A DNA stretch of 42,968 bases from Deltaproteobacteria bacterium (GTDB lineage: Bacteria; Desulfobacterota; Syntrophobacteria; BM002): NCBI GenBank assembly GCA_020353155.1, contig CP070689.1, forward strand, positions 1,994,339 to 2,037,306. Reading direction: 5' to 3'. The position numbers and the translations under genes are program-made. Below are positions 1 to 7,306 of the stretch, one piece after another. Each line of letters starts with the position of its first letter. Position 1 is the stretch's first letter. The notes under the pieces were generated by a model that was given only the letters and a program-made list of their open reading frames with translations, was not told where the DNA came from and did not search any database.

Positions 1-175
1 CTTCTGCGGGTCTCAAAGCACGGCCCGAGGCTTGGACGATGTCTACGGCGCTCCGCTTAGTATCTGCGAATAGGACCGCGTCAATCGCTGGAACATCCAC
101 GCCTTCGGACAGGCACTTGGCATTCGTGATGATCGCCTTCTCGGAGTGCCGGAATCGCTCGATTTCACCGAGTCT
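1..175 (-). pseudogene. Superfamily 2 helicase fragment (motifs V and VI)
   Basis: Read on the minus strand, this stretch encodes TNAKCLSEGVDVPAIDAVLF followed by a DIVQASGRALR block. These are the motif V and motif VI regions of the C-terminal RecA domain of DEAD/DEAH-type superfamily 2 helicases, of the kind found in large restriction-linked or phage-linked helicases. The arginine finger of motif VI is in QASGRALR. The frame runs off the left window edge, so the protein's C-terminus is not visible. Towards its own N-terminus the similarity stops at about 150-175 and a stop codon follows at 188-190, so no ATPase lobe is present here. The neighbouring DNA belongs to an unrelated sugar-binding domain in the opposite orientation. 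This is either a gene remnant at a rearrangement point or a chimeric end of an assembled contig. The family assignment rests on motif recognition only. Confidence 0.6.
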
Positions 176-328
176 CAGGGTAGGCCGCTATGGCACAAGA
201 CTATTTCCCTGGGGCCCGGATCCTATGAGTACAAGTATTTGCTTGATGGCCAATGGATAGCTGATCCTGGCAACGAAAGCACAGTTGAAGATGCTTACGG
301 TGGGGTAAATTCCCTGATCAGCCTGTGA
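176..328 (+). pseudogene. Truncated CBM48/AMPK-beta-like glycogen-binding domain
   Basis: The plus-strand frame ending at the TGA at 326-328 encodes LWHKTISLGPGSYEYKYLLD followed by GQWIADP and YGGVNSLISL. This is the C-terminal half of the E-set carbohydrate-binding module 48 (AMPK-beta / isoamylase N-domain type), in which the YEYK(Y/F)..DG.W..DP pattern is conserved. The first beta strands of the domain, normally some 40 residues with a V.(L/V)xGDFN.W pattern, are absent: upstream DNA is helicase sequence on the other strand. A GTG at 146 keeps the frame open but gives residues with no similarity to the family. It is therefore a 5'-truncated gene. In Desulfobacterota such short modules are often appended to signalling or envelope proteins, and the RodZ-like gene just downstream could have been its neighbour. 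Confidence 0.6.
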
Positions 329-345
329 TCTAGCTTGGATCTTCT

Positions 346-1515
346 ATGAAGGTAAGAAAAAACCAGGAGAGAGGGTTAGAGAGGGTATCTCATTTTTTCC
401 TCTCCGCCCCGGAACCTTCTGTGGAGAAGGAAAGAGTTACTATCCAGGCGGCGGCCAGGGCCCTTGGAGTCTCCAAAGGCACGATAATTACCTATTTGAA
501 CAAGGGACTGCTCACACGGATAAAGGAGGACGGCTGCATTTACATCGACATGGATGAGGTAGGGCGTCTTCGTGAGCGTGAGAGGGGGGCTGCCGGCCTG
601 AAAGAGCGGGACCAGTCCCAGGAGCCTTTAAGCCATTTTGGACAGTTTGAAAAAAAGCGTCAGGGTCTACCTGCAGCAGCACCAGAGGGGAAGCACAAGG
701 AATTGGAGAGGTTGAAGTCTGAGCTTGCTAACTTGAGGCAAGATTTGGAAGCCCAAACTAGTGAGCTGGCGGAGACCAAGAGCAAACTTAGGGAGCTGGA
801 AAAAGAGCAGAATAAACGGCTGTTGAATGTTGACGAGGCAACGGACTTTAGTGATCACAAAAGAGAAGAAACTCGAGCCAGACTGTTGGCAGTGGAAGAA
901 GAGTTAAAGCGTATTCAGCGATCTTCTCGTAAAGATTTAATAGGTCACCAACTTCTGCGGCCTGAGGTTTCTGGGAAAAAAAAGCTGGTGTCATTGGGAA
1001 TCCTCTCTTTATTAGGAGTTCTGATGCTCTCAGTGTGGTGGTCTAATCGTTCCCCGACGCAGTCCCCATCGGTTTTGACCGAGGGACAGGTCTATGGGTC
1101 TGGAACAGTCCAGGCCACCTCTGGGCCTCACTCCCCCAGCCTTGAAGCTTCAGCCTCTGCTGAAAATAGCGTTTCTCCTCGGCTTGAAGAAGGCAAGCAA
1201 GATTTTGAGCCGGTCTCGACACCAACGGTCTACGTTCTCCGAGCCGAGACCCTGGCGAGGACCTGGCTACATCTTATGATAGATGACAGTCAAGAACTCG
1301 AATACCTACTCAACCCTAATGAAAAGCATACTTGGAGGGCAATGTCAGGCTTTAGGCTCCATATCGGCAACGCGGCGGGCCTGAAGCTCTACCTAAACGA
1401 CCAGCCCCTGAAGGCTCTTGGGGCAAGCGGCGAGGTGGTTCTGCTCCAACTGCCGGATTCTTCCCTAATGGAGTCTTCGAACTCCGAATTCACAGAGACA
1501 GGGAGTAGCCCATGA
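346..1515 (+). CDS. RodZ-like membrane protein with MerR-type helix-turn-helix
   Basis: A 389-residue protein of four parts. Residues 31-75 are a MerR/excisionase-type winged helix (ALGVSKGTIITYLNKGLL). Residues 116-195 are a Glu/Lys/Arg-rich coiled coil. About 213-232 is one transmembrane helix after a KKK anchor, and 235-290 is a Ser/Pro-rich linker. Residues 296-375 resemble the DUF4115 domain of RodZ, with W.H.MIDD, a NPNEKHTWRA turn, HIGNAAGLKLYLN and LGASGEVVLLQL. RodZ links MreB to the cell wall; its cytosolic domain is an HTH_25 fold used for protein contact. Here the cytosolic part is instead MerR-like and is separated from the membrane by a long coiled coil. The orientation predicted is cytosolic HTH and periplasmic DUF4115. 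No strong ribosome site precedes the ATG. A role in envelope shape or envelope sensing is inference. Confidence 0.75.
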   Translation: MKVRKNQERGLERVSHFFLSAPEPSVEKERVTIQAAARALGVSKGTIITYLNKGLLTRIKEDGCIYIDMDEVGRLRERERGAAGLKERDQSQEPLSHFGQFEKKRQGLPAAAPEGKHKELERLKSELANLRQDLEAQTSELAETKSKLRELEKEQNKRLLNVDEATDFSDHKREETRARLLAVEEELKRIQRSSRKDLIGHQLLRPEVSGKKKLVSLGILSLLGVLMLSVWWSNRSPTQSPSVLTEGQVYGSGTVQATSGPHSPSLEASASAENSVSPRLEEGKQDFEPVSTPTVYVLRAETLARTWLHLMIDDSQELEYLLNPNEKHTWRAMSGFRLHIGNAAGLKLYLNDQPLKALGASGEVVLLQLPDSSLMESSNSEFTETGSSP

Positions 1516-1589
1516 ACCCAGCCCGGATATGGGGAGGTCGGGCGTAAAAATTGAAATGGTTTAAGAATCGGGGAGAATAGAGCGCAAGG

Positions 1590-1805
1590 TCACCCTAGGA
1601 ACTCTTTGTTGCATAACTGCCAATAACTACAATCGTTTCTTGAACATACTTCAACCGCTCGCTTGTAACAATCGTGAAATCCCTGATTTTTCTGCTTCTC
1701 TCGAATGTAATCCAAAATACAATCTTCACACAATCCACCGGAGTACTCAATAGAACGACCTCCATTATCCCACGTTTTTCTACATTTGATGCAAATGTAA
1801 GTCAT
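1590..1805 (-). CDS. Small Cys-rich zinc-ribbon-like protein
   Basis: A 71-residue protein with eight cysteines: a C5-x2-C8 and C26-x2-C29 quartet that looks like a zinc ribbon, and a second set at 46, 54, 59 and 65 in a helical C-terminal half. A GGGAAA sequence lies seven bases before the ATG at 1803-1805. I recognise no named family. The regular CxxC pairs and the absence of a signal peptide suggest a cytosolic zinc- or metal-binding protein. It is a single gene on the minus strand, convergent with the RodZ-like gene, with no evident operon partner. The coding call rests on the Cys pattern and ribosome site. Confidence 0.6.
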   Translation of the reverse strand: MTYICIKCRKTWDNGGRSIEYSGGLCEDCILDYIREKQKNQGFHDCYKRAVEVCSRNDCSYWQLCNKEFLG

Positions 1806-2104
1806 TTCTATTTCCCGTTAAAAGAATTTACTATTTGGACCACTGGCTTTTAAAGATCTCGTCGGATATTCTTAAGCAATGGCTGTGCCAATTTGAGATG
1901 GGAAAGACTTAACGGGCAGAGATTGCCTCCCTCATGCAGAGTTTTTGAGAGATGAATCCTTCTTCGTGCTTCGGAAAAGTTGACAAATCCGCATAGCGTG
2001 TCTTAGTTTACTGAGCAACCTACTTCTTCACTCTTAACAAGCGTGTTTGAGCAGCAAAAAAATTATATGACATCGATTGTCAGGCAGCTTAACCAGGATA
2101 TTTC
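1806..2104. other. Intergenic region, nothing recognised
   Basis: About 300 bases separate the small Cys-rich gene from the structured leader before the S51-like gene. I see no coding frame with a ribosome site, no tRNA and no clear repeat. It must hold the divergent promoters for the two flanking genes, but I cannot point to convincing -35/-10 boxes. Confidence 0.4.
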
Positions 2105-2106
2105 AT

Positions 2107-2178
2107 GACTCCGCCTAAGGCGGGCCCTGGTTATAGTCGTCCTTCCGGGCGCACTCGGAGTTTTTTTCGCCGAGAAAG
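2107..2178 (+). promoter_or_regulatory. GC-rich folded leader ending in a T run, possible attenuator
   Basis: ACTCCG at 2108-2113 can pair with CGGAGT at 2156-2161, directly followed by a run of seven T. Inside lie a perfect CCGCC-TAA-GGCGG hairpin (2111-2123), which competes with the outer stem for CCG, and GCCC (2124-2127) that can pair with GGGC (2147-2150). CTCGG (2154-2158) can also pair with CCGAG (2170-2174) across the T run. The element ends about ten bases before the start codon of the S51-like gene, after which AAAGG serves as the ribosome site. The mutually exclusive stems and the T run suggest an intrinsic terminator or attenuator. I match it to no known riboswitch class. Confidence 0.4.
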
Positions 2179-2187
2179 GTTACTTAT

Positions 2188-3441
2188 ATGTCATCGAAAA
2201 AGGGCATTATTGCTCTAATGGGTTCTGGTGAGCTTACGGCCACTATGGTTGAAGTTCACAAAGAACTTCTGGGGAATCTTGCCCAACCCCCGCAGGCCAT
2301 ATTTCTTGACACGCCGGCAGGGTTCCAGCTCAATGTGGATCAACTTTCGGAAAGAGCCGCGGAATATTTCCGCAAGCACGTTCAGCAACACATGCTCTTG
2401 GCCTCTTTCAAGTCGAAGGAGAGGTGCACGGAATTTGAAGCAGAGCAGGCCTTTCACAAGTTGCGGCAGGCAAATTTCATTCTTATAGGCCCAGGCAGTC
2501 CTACATACGCTGTTCGCCAGTGGCAAGGTACATCCATTCCGGAAATTATTACCAGGCAGGTGGAGGAAGGGGGTTGTCTGGTGGCTGCCAGTGCTGCGGC
2601 CTTGACAGTGGGGCGCTTCACTCTCCCTGTATATGAGATTTACAAGGTGGGCCAGGATCTGCACTGGGTGGATGGGATAAATATTTTAGAGCACTTCGGC
2701 TTAAATCTTGTGGTAATACCTCATTGGAACAATGCCGAAGGTGGAACTCATGACACGCGGTTCTGTTTTATGGGTGAGTCCCGCTTCAGCAAGCTTGAAT
2801 CTATGCTGCCGGAAGATGTATCGGTCTTTGGTTTGGACGAACACACAGCCTGCCTAATAGACCTGGAAAATGAGGAAGCTGTAATCAAGGGACTCGGTGG
2901 GGTAACCCTGCGACGAAGAGGTGAGGAGTTAGTCTTTGAGAAAGGAGAACGGTTTTCTCTCGAAGTTCTTCGAGGCGGAGCTGTTGATGAGAGAATAAGA
3001 GAGAGAGTTTCACAGCCAGAAGCTGTCAAACTCGCCCCTGGTTCAGAGGGAGAGTCTTTCTGGGATAGAATTCATGGGCTCGAAGAGTCCTTTCGTACAG
3101 GCCTTGAGAAGCATGATCCAAAAGAAACCACAAATGCCTTGCTAGAGCTTGACCGGGCCATATGGAAGGGCAAGGAGGATCTGGAAAACGAGGAATTTAT
3201 CTCTCAGGCACGGGAAGTACTCCGCGATCTGATAGTTCTCTTTGGCATGAAGCTCGAGACTTCTCCGAAAGACAAGGTTGAATGTCTGGCCCCGGTCATA
3301 GGTGAACTTCTGAGCTTGCGCCAGAGATTCAGAGAAAACAAACAGTGGGAAGAGGCCGATGCTGTCAGGGAGAGCCTCGAGCGAGCGGAGGTAATGGTTG
3401 AGGACACCGAAGAGGGTCCCCGCTGGAGACTCAAGTCTTAG
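2188..3441 (+). CDS. S51-peptidase-like amidotransferase fold fused to CysRS C-terminal region
   Basis: A 417-residue fusion. Residues 5-245 resemble the peptidase S51/cyanophycinase branch of the class I glutamine-amidotransferase fold: an N-terminal IIALMGSGEL strand, IFLDTPAGFQ, a GPGSPTYAVRQW loop, AASAAALTVG with Ser135 at the nucleophile-elbow position, and VIPHWNN with His179. The family elbow is usually (G/S)xSAGA, so the Ala replacements may mean altered or lost peptidase activity. Residues 290-417 look like the DALR helical bundle and terminal domain of cysteinyl-tRNA synthetase, including LRQRFRENKQWEEADAVRE and EVMVEDTEEGPRWRL. The synthetase catalytic domain is absent. AAAGG lies about ten bases before the ATG. 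It could be a tRNA-linked hydrolase, but that is inference; the domain pairing is what the sequence shows. Confidence 0.75.
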   Translation: MSSKKGIIALMGSGELTATMVEVHKELLGNLAQPPQAIFLDTPAGFQLNVDQLSERAAEYFRKHVQQHMLLASFKSKERCTEFEAEQAFHKLRQANFILIGPGSPTYAVRQWQGTSIPEIITRQVEEGGCLVAASAAALTVGRFTLPVYEIYKVGQDLHWVDGINILEHFGLNLVVIPHWNNAEGGTHDTRFCFMGESRFSKLESMLPEDVSVFGLDEHTACLIDLENEEAVIKGLGGVTLRRRGEELVFEKGERFSLEVLRGGAVDERIRERVSQPEAVKLAPGSEGESFWDRIHGLEESFRTGLEKHDPKETTNALLELDRAIWKGKEDLENEEFISQAREVLRDLIVLFGMKLETSPKDKVECLAPVIGELLSLRQRFRENKQWEEADAVRESLERAEVMVEDTEEGPRWRLKS

Positions 3442-3450
3442 CGCCTCGCG

Positions 3451-3534
3451 CACTAGGCACTAGGAACTAAGCACTAGGCACTGAGAAGATTGCGGATTTC
3501 GGATTGATTGAACTCTATGCTCCATGCCCTATGC
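3451..3534. repeat. Degenerate heptamer tandem repeats, three words
   Basis: Three consecutive runs share a 7-base period but differ in word: CACTAGG-like units at 3451-3485 (five units), ATTGCGG/ATTTCGG units around 3490-3510, and CTCTATG-CTCCATG-CCCTATG at about 3514-3534. The order ATTTCGG word then CCCTATG word is the same as at 38888-38940, and its reverse complement occurs at 31175-31240. Compared with those copies this one is shorter by one heptamer. Confidence 0.85.
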
Positions 3535-3578
3535 TTTCTCAAATACGAAATCCGCTATCGCCTAGGATCAGAGGATAT

Positions 3579-5231
3579 ATGATAGTCCATTCTCCTATAA
3601 GAATACTTTTCATAGCAGATAAGGAAGATTCGTCTCTCCAGCCGTTGTTGTCGTATTTGGGATCAATCCATCACGTCGAATTGACCTTAGAAGCTCAACT
3701 ACCTCGCGATTTGAGTCCCTATGATGTTGTTGCCACTGCTAACACTGCTGCTTTTGCCAAGGACGATGAGCAACTGACAAAGTTCGTTCGCCGGGGGGGT
3801 GGATGGTTAGGACTGGTGCGCCCCTTGGATGTGGATCTGCCTAAGATATTTGGGGCCCAGCCGAATCCTGTGGGACCTGAGGCCGAGTTGCGGGTTCTAT
3901 TTAAGAACAGCAACCATACCCTGGCAATACGGTTGGCCGATGCCATTTATCTGCAGGGGTTTTACCATGCTCTCAATAAGACATCTGAAGAGACAGAAAC
4001 AGTGCTTTATGCTGACTGGCAATACCAGCATAGCCCCGTGCTTGTCTATCGCCCTGTCGGTGGCGGACAAGTTGCCTGTACAACACTGCAAGCCTATGAC
4101 CATCCCGTTTTCCAACAAATCCTCTACCGCTTGCTGAACCAGTTAGGCGGCCAACCTCTCAGCCATCGCACCTTAGGGGTTGGGCTTTTGGGTTACCCCC
4201 AATCCATAGGCAAGGCTCACGGCCTGGGCATAGAGGCGACGGCTGGTTTTAGTCTGAGCGCTGCCTGTGATTTGGATCAGCAAAGGCTCGAAGAGGCAAA
4301 AGGTGATTTTCCCCGGGCGAAGACCTATGACTCTGCCGAAGCATTGGCGGCGGACCCCGAGATTGATCTGGTTATTGTGGCCACGCCGCCTAATACTCAT
4401 GCCAGTCTTTGTCTGCAGATGATGGCGGCGGGCAAGCACGTGGTCTGCGAAAAACCCTTAGCGATAAATCGTAAAGAAACGGCCGCTATGGTGGAAATGG
4501 CTGACAAAAAGCAGGTGCATCTCAGCTGCCACCAAAACCGTCGTTGGGATGTAGATTACTTGGCGATCAGACAAGCCCTGGCTGAAGGGCTGATTGGAAA
4601 ACTCTTTTATGTGGAGACTTTTGTTGGCGGCTTCAACCATCCCTGTGGTTACTGGCATTCGCACGATGCGATTTCAGGAGGCACAGCATATGATTGGGGC
4701 GCCCATTATCTGGATTGGTTGGTGAGTTTGATTCCTCACGAGGTCTCGGCAGTTGTCTCGACCAGGCAAAATCGAGTTTGGCACGATGTCACCAATGCCG
4801 ACCAGGAACGCATACAAATAAGGTTTGCCGGGGGACAAGAAGCGGAATTTATCCACTCCGACATTGCTGCCGCGGGCAAGCCAAAATGGTATCTCTTGGG
4901 AACTGAGGGCGCGATCGTTGGCCATTGGCGGCATGTGACCACCTACGAGATTGACCCTGTCCTCTATTTCCACCAGCACAACATCCCTGCCACCGAAATG
5001 GTTCCGGATTTAACTTTGCACCGCCGTCATCATTCTGGCCAGATAGTTGCGCAAAAACTGGCACTTCCCAAAAGAGAGCATTATCTTTTTCACCGGAACC
5101 TGGCTGATCACCTGCTGACAGGAGAGCCAATAGTAGCGCCACTTGAAGATTCGGTGCGGGTGGTAGAGATTTTAGAGGCAGCCGCAAGATCAGCGACCAA
5201 GGGGGGTACGGTAGAGGTGATTGATGGCTGA
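3579..5231 (+). CDS. ThuA-like domain fused to Gfo/Idh/MocA oxidoreductase
   Basis: Start chosen at the ATG at 3579, with GAGG about seven bases upstream; an earlier in-frame start at 3504 would translate the heptamer repeats. The product is about 550 residues. The first 190 or so resemble the ThuA/trehalose-utilisation amidotransferase-like fold (IRILFIADKED, a RRGGGWLGLVRP strand-loop). From about 200 on it is a Gfo/Idh/MocA NAD(P)-dependent sugar oxidoreductase: LGVGLLGYPQSIGKAHGLGI nucleotide-binding start, VIVATPPNTHA, the VVCEKPL motif with the catalytic Lys, and GGTAYDWGAHYLDW in the second domain. It opens a tight five-gene operon, overlapping the next gene by eight bases. It probably oxidises, reduces or epimerises a sugar or inositol-type substrate. 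The specific substrate cannot be read from sequence. Confidence 0.88.
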   Translation: MIVHSPIRILFIADKEDSSLQPLLSYLGSIHHVELTLEAQLPRDLSPYDVVATANTAAFAKDDEQLTKFVRRGGGWLGLVRPLDVDLPKIFGAQPNPVGPEAELRVLFKNSNHTLAIRLADAIYLQGFYHALNKTSEETETVLYADWQYQHSPVLVYRPVGGGQVACTTLQAYDHPVFQQILYRLLNQLGGQPLSHRTLGVGLLGYPQSIGKAHGLGIEATAGFSLSAACDLDQQRLEEAKGDFPRAKTYDSAEALAADPEIDLVIVATPPNTHASLCLQMMAAGKHVVCEKPLAINRKETAAMVEMADKKQVHLSCHQNRRWDVDYLAIRQALAEGLIGKLFYVETFVGGFNHPCGYWHSHDAISGGTAYDWGAHYLDWLVSLIPHEVSAVVSTRQNRVWHDVTNADQERIQIRFAGGQEAEFIHSDIAAAGKPKWYLLGTEGAIVGHWRHVTTYEIDPVLYFHQHNIPATEMVPDLTLHRRHHSGQIVAQKLALPKREHYLFHRNLADHLLTGEPIVAPLEDSVRVVEILEAAARSATKGGTVEVIDG

Positions 5232-6234
5232 GCGAATCAAATGGGGTGTTTTGGGCAATGCCGAGATTGCCCGAGTGTGTGTTATCCCTGCCATACAGAA
5301 ATCTAAAAACGGCAGGGTTTATGGGCTTGCCACGCGCTCTCCGGAGAATGCCAAGCAGTTGGTGGCTGACAACAAGATCACTAATGTTTACTACAGTTAT
5401 GATGATCTCTTGGCTGATCCGGTTATCGATGCGGTATATATTCCCCTGCCCAATCACCTGCACCATGCCTGGACTTTGAAGGCATTGGCGGCGGGCAAAC
5501 ATGTTTTGTGTGAGAAACCGCTGGCGTGCAACGCCCGGGAGGCTGAAGAAATGGCAGCTGCAGCTGCAGCTGCGGATTTGTTATTAATGGAAGGAATAAT
5601 GTATCGCTTCCATCCGCGCAACCAGCTCATTAGAAATATGGTGACTCTTGGCAAAATCGGCACCGTATCCTTGGTTAGATCTTCATTTTGTTATCGAATG
5701 GACGAGGAAATTTTGGCAAAGGGTAACAACCCGCGGTTAAAAGCAGAAATGGGTGGCGGCGCTCTGCTAGATGTGGGTTGTTATAGCGTAAGCGTGGCCC
5801 GCTGGTTCATGGGCGTGGAGCCGACTGCCGTGCAGGCACAGGCTGTATATCATTCAAGTGGCGTCGATATGCATATGGTGGGACTGCTGAAGTTTGCTGA
5901 AAATGGTCTTGCTACTATTGAAGCTAGTTTCATCACCTCACTGCAACAGACATATTCCGTCTTAGGCAGTGAAGGTGCCATCGAATTGCCTCACGATGCT
6001 TTTATCCCCTGGGAAAGGGAGGCGGCCTTTACTGTGCGGGGAAAAGATCAGGAGGTAGGGCAGAAACACCTAACGGAGGGTGCGGACGAGTATCAACTTA
6101 TGGTTGAACATTTTGCTGATGCCCTATTGGGTGCGGAAGCATTGGCACTAACGCCGGAAGAGAGTGTTCGCAATATGCGAGTTCTGGACGGCCTGGCAGA
6201 AGCAGCCCGGACCGGGACGACGGTGAGATTGTAG
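5224..6234 (+). CDS. Gfo/Idh/MocA family oxidoreductase
   Basis: A 336-residue NAD(P)-dependent sugar dehydrogenase. It begins with the Rossmann strand IKWGVLGNAEIARV, has IPLPNHLHH and the HVLCEKPLAC motif with its catalytic Lys, and a C-terminal domain with GGGALLDVGCYSVSVARWFM, the block found in the glucose-fructose oxidoreductase / 1,2-dihydrodiol dehydrogenase branch. The ATG at 5224 overlaps the end of the preceding gene and is preceded by GAGGTG, so translation is probably coupled. An alanine run after the EKP motif is encoded by repeated GCAGCT units around 5552-5575 and may vary in length. Together with the upstream fusion it gives the operon two related sugar oxidoreductases. No signal peptide; cytosolic. 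Confidence 0.9.
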   Translation: MAERIKWGVLGNAEIARVCVIPAIQKSKNGRVYGLATRSPENAKQLVADNKITNVYYSYDDLLADPVIDAVYIPLPNHLHHAWTLKALAAGKHVLCEKPLACNAREAEEMAAAAAAADLLLMEGIMYRFHPRNQLIRNMVTLGKIGTVSLVRSSFCYRMDEEILAKGNNPRLKAEMGGGALLDVGCYSVSVARWFMGVEPTAVQAQAVYHSSGVDMHMVGLLKFAENGLATIEASFITSLQQTYSVLGSEGAIELPHDAFIPWEREAAFTVRGKDQEVGQKHLTEGADEYQLMVEHFADALLGAEALALTPEESVRNMRVLDGLAEAARTGTTVRL

Positions 6235-6248
6235 ATTGAGGATTTGGC

Positions 6249-7229
6249 ATGGCACACACGGTTACTCAAGAAACCTTTGAAACTTTGCACTCCCTCTGGG
6301 TGGATGTTGAACATTCTTTGGAATGGAACTGCCTTTTTGTTCTACCCGGCTGGCTGAAAGTGTGGTGGAGTGTATTCAGTAATGAATCTTCCCCCTACAT
6401 ATCTGCCGTCAGAGACAAGGAAAAGCTCATCGGTATTGCGCCCCTCCTGGTTAAGGGAGAAGAGGCACGTTTTATAGGTGACCCGGATGTTTGCGATTAT
6501 CAAGATTTCATCGTTGCCCCCGGGATGGGACGGGAGTTTTTCGAAGCTCTTATTAATCACTTGCGGCAGCAAGGAATCCGCAGCCTCGATTTGAATACCG
6601 TTCGGGCTGACTCCAAGGTGCTCACTGAACTTGTTGCTGTGGCGAAGAGTCTTGAATGCGAGATTTTTTGCACTCCGGAGGACGTTACTTTGGAATTGGA
6701 CCTGCCTTCTAGTTGGGATGAATTCTTGAGCAAGTTGACCGGGAAACAGAGGCATGAGGTAAGGCGAAAACTCAGGAGGTTAAACGAGGCGGGGGAGGTC
6801 AACTATCGGGTGTTGGAAGGTTTCAATGAGGTGATGGATGAAATGGAGACCTTTTTAGCTCTCTTCGGATTAAGCCGATCAGACAAAGCGGCCTTTATGA
6901 CCAGTCAGATGAGTACTTATTTTTGCTCACTGGCAGAGTCAATGGCAAAGGCAAAGCTTTTGAAACTTTATTTTCTCGACCTTGATGGGGAACATGCGGC
7001 CGCGGTGATGTGCTTTGATTATAATTCTACAATATATCTTTACAATAATGGTTATGATGGCAGATTCAGTTCGCTGAGCGTAGGGCTGCTAAGTAAAGTG
7101 TTAACCATAAAAGACAGTATTGTCAGAGGGAGAAAGAAGTACGATTTTCTAAAAGGCACTGAAGAATATAAACATCGCTTGGGTGGCAAACCTGTTCCCT
7201 TGTACAGATGTCAGGTTAAACTTGGGTGA
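6249..7229 (+). CDS. BioF2/CelD-like GNAT acyltransferase
   Basis: A 326-residue protein of the Acetyltransf_6 (BioF2-like, CelD/FemAB-related) GNAT group: an N-terminal LPGWLKVWWSVF segment, a first GNAT lobe ending near residue 130, the positively charged KLTGKQRHEVRRKLRRL helix, and a second lobe with LYFLDLDGEHAAAVMCFDYN and the YNNGYDGRFSSLSVGLLSKV acyl-CoA or acyl-tRNA binding segment, ending in YDFLKGTEEYKHRLG. These proteins transfer acyl or aminoacyl groups in exopolysaccharide, lipid or peptidoglycan-related pathways. The gene follows the Gfo/Idh gene by 14 bases and precedes the glycosyltransferase by about 77, so it likely modifies the same sugar product. Substrate unknown. Confidence 0.85.
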   Translation: MAHTVTQETFETLHSLWVDVEHSLEWNCLFVLPGWLKVWWSVFSNESSPYISAVRDKEKLIGIAPLLVKGEEARFIGDPDVCDYQDFIVAPGMGREFFEALINHLRQQGIRSLDLNTVRADSKVLTELVAVAKSLECEIFCTPEDVTLELDLPSSWDEFLSKLTGKQRHEVRRKLRRLNEAGEVNYRVLEGFNEVMDEMETFLALFGLSRSDKAAFMTSQMSTYFCSLAESMAKAKLLKLYFLDLDGEHAAAVMCFDYNSTIYLYNNGYDGRFSSLSVGLLSKVLTIKDSIVRGRKKYDFLKGTEEYKHRLGGKPVPLYRCQVKLG

Positions 7230-7306
7230 CGAATCGCATAGCGCCAAGCGCATAGCGAAAAAAGAATTCCTTATTTACACTGGTTGGAATTGGAGAGGTA
7301 GTTCAC

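Noticed and set aside
2215-2664. 149-codon minus-strand frame inside the S51-CysRS gene
   Set aside because: Antisense shadow; the sense protein has recognisable motifs throughout.
3504-3578. Extended N-terminus of the ThuA-Gfo/Idh protein
   Set aside because: Translates heptamer repeats, and a better start with GAGG lies at 3579.
4849-5502. 217-codon minus-strand frame across the two Gfo/Idh genes
   Set aside because: Antisense shadow of two clear genes, no start site and no domain.
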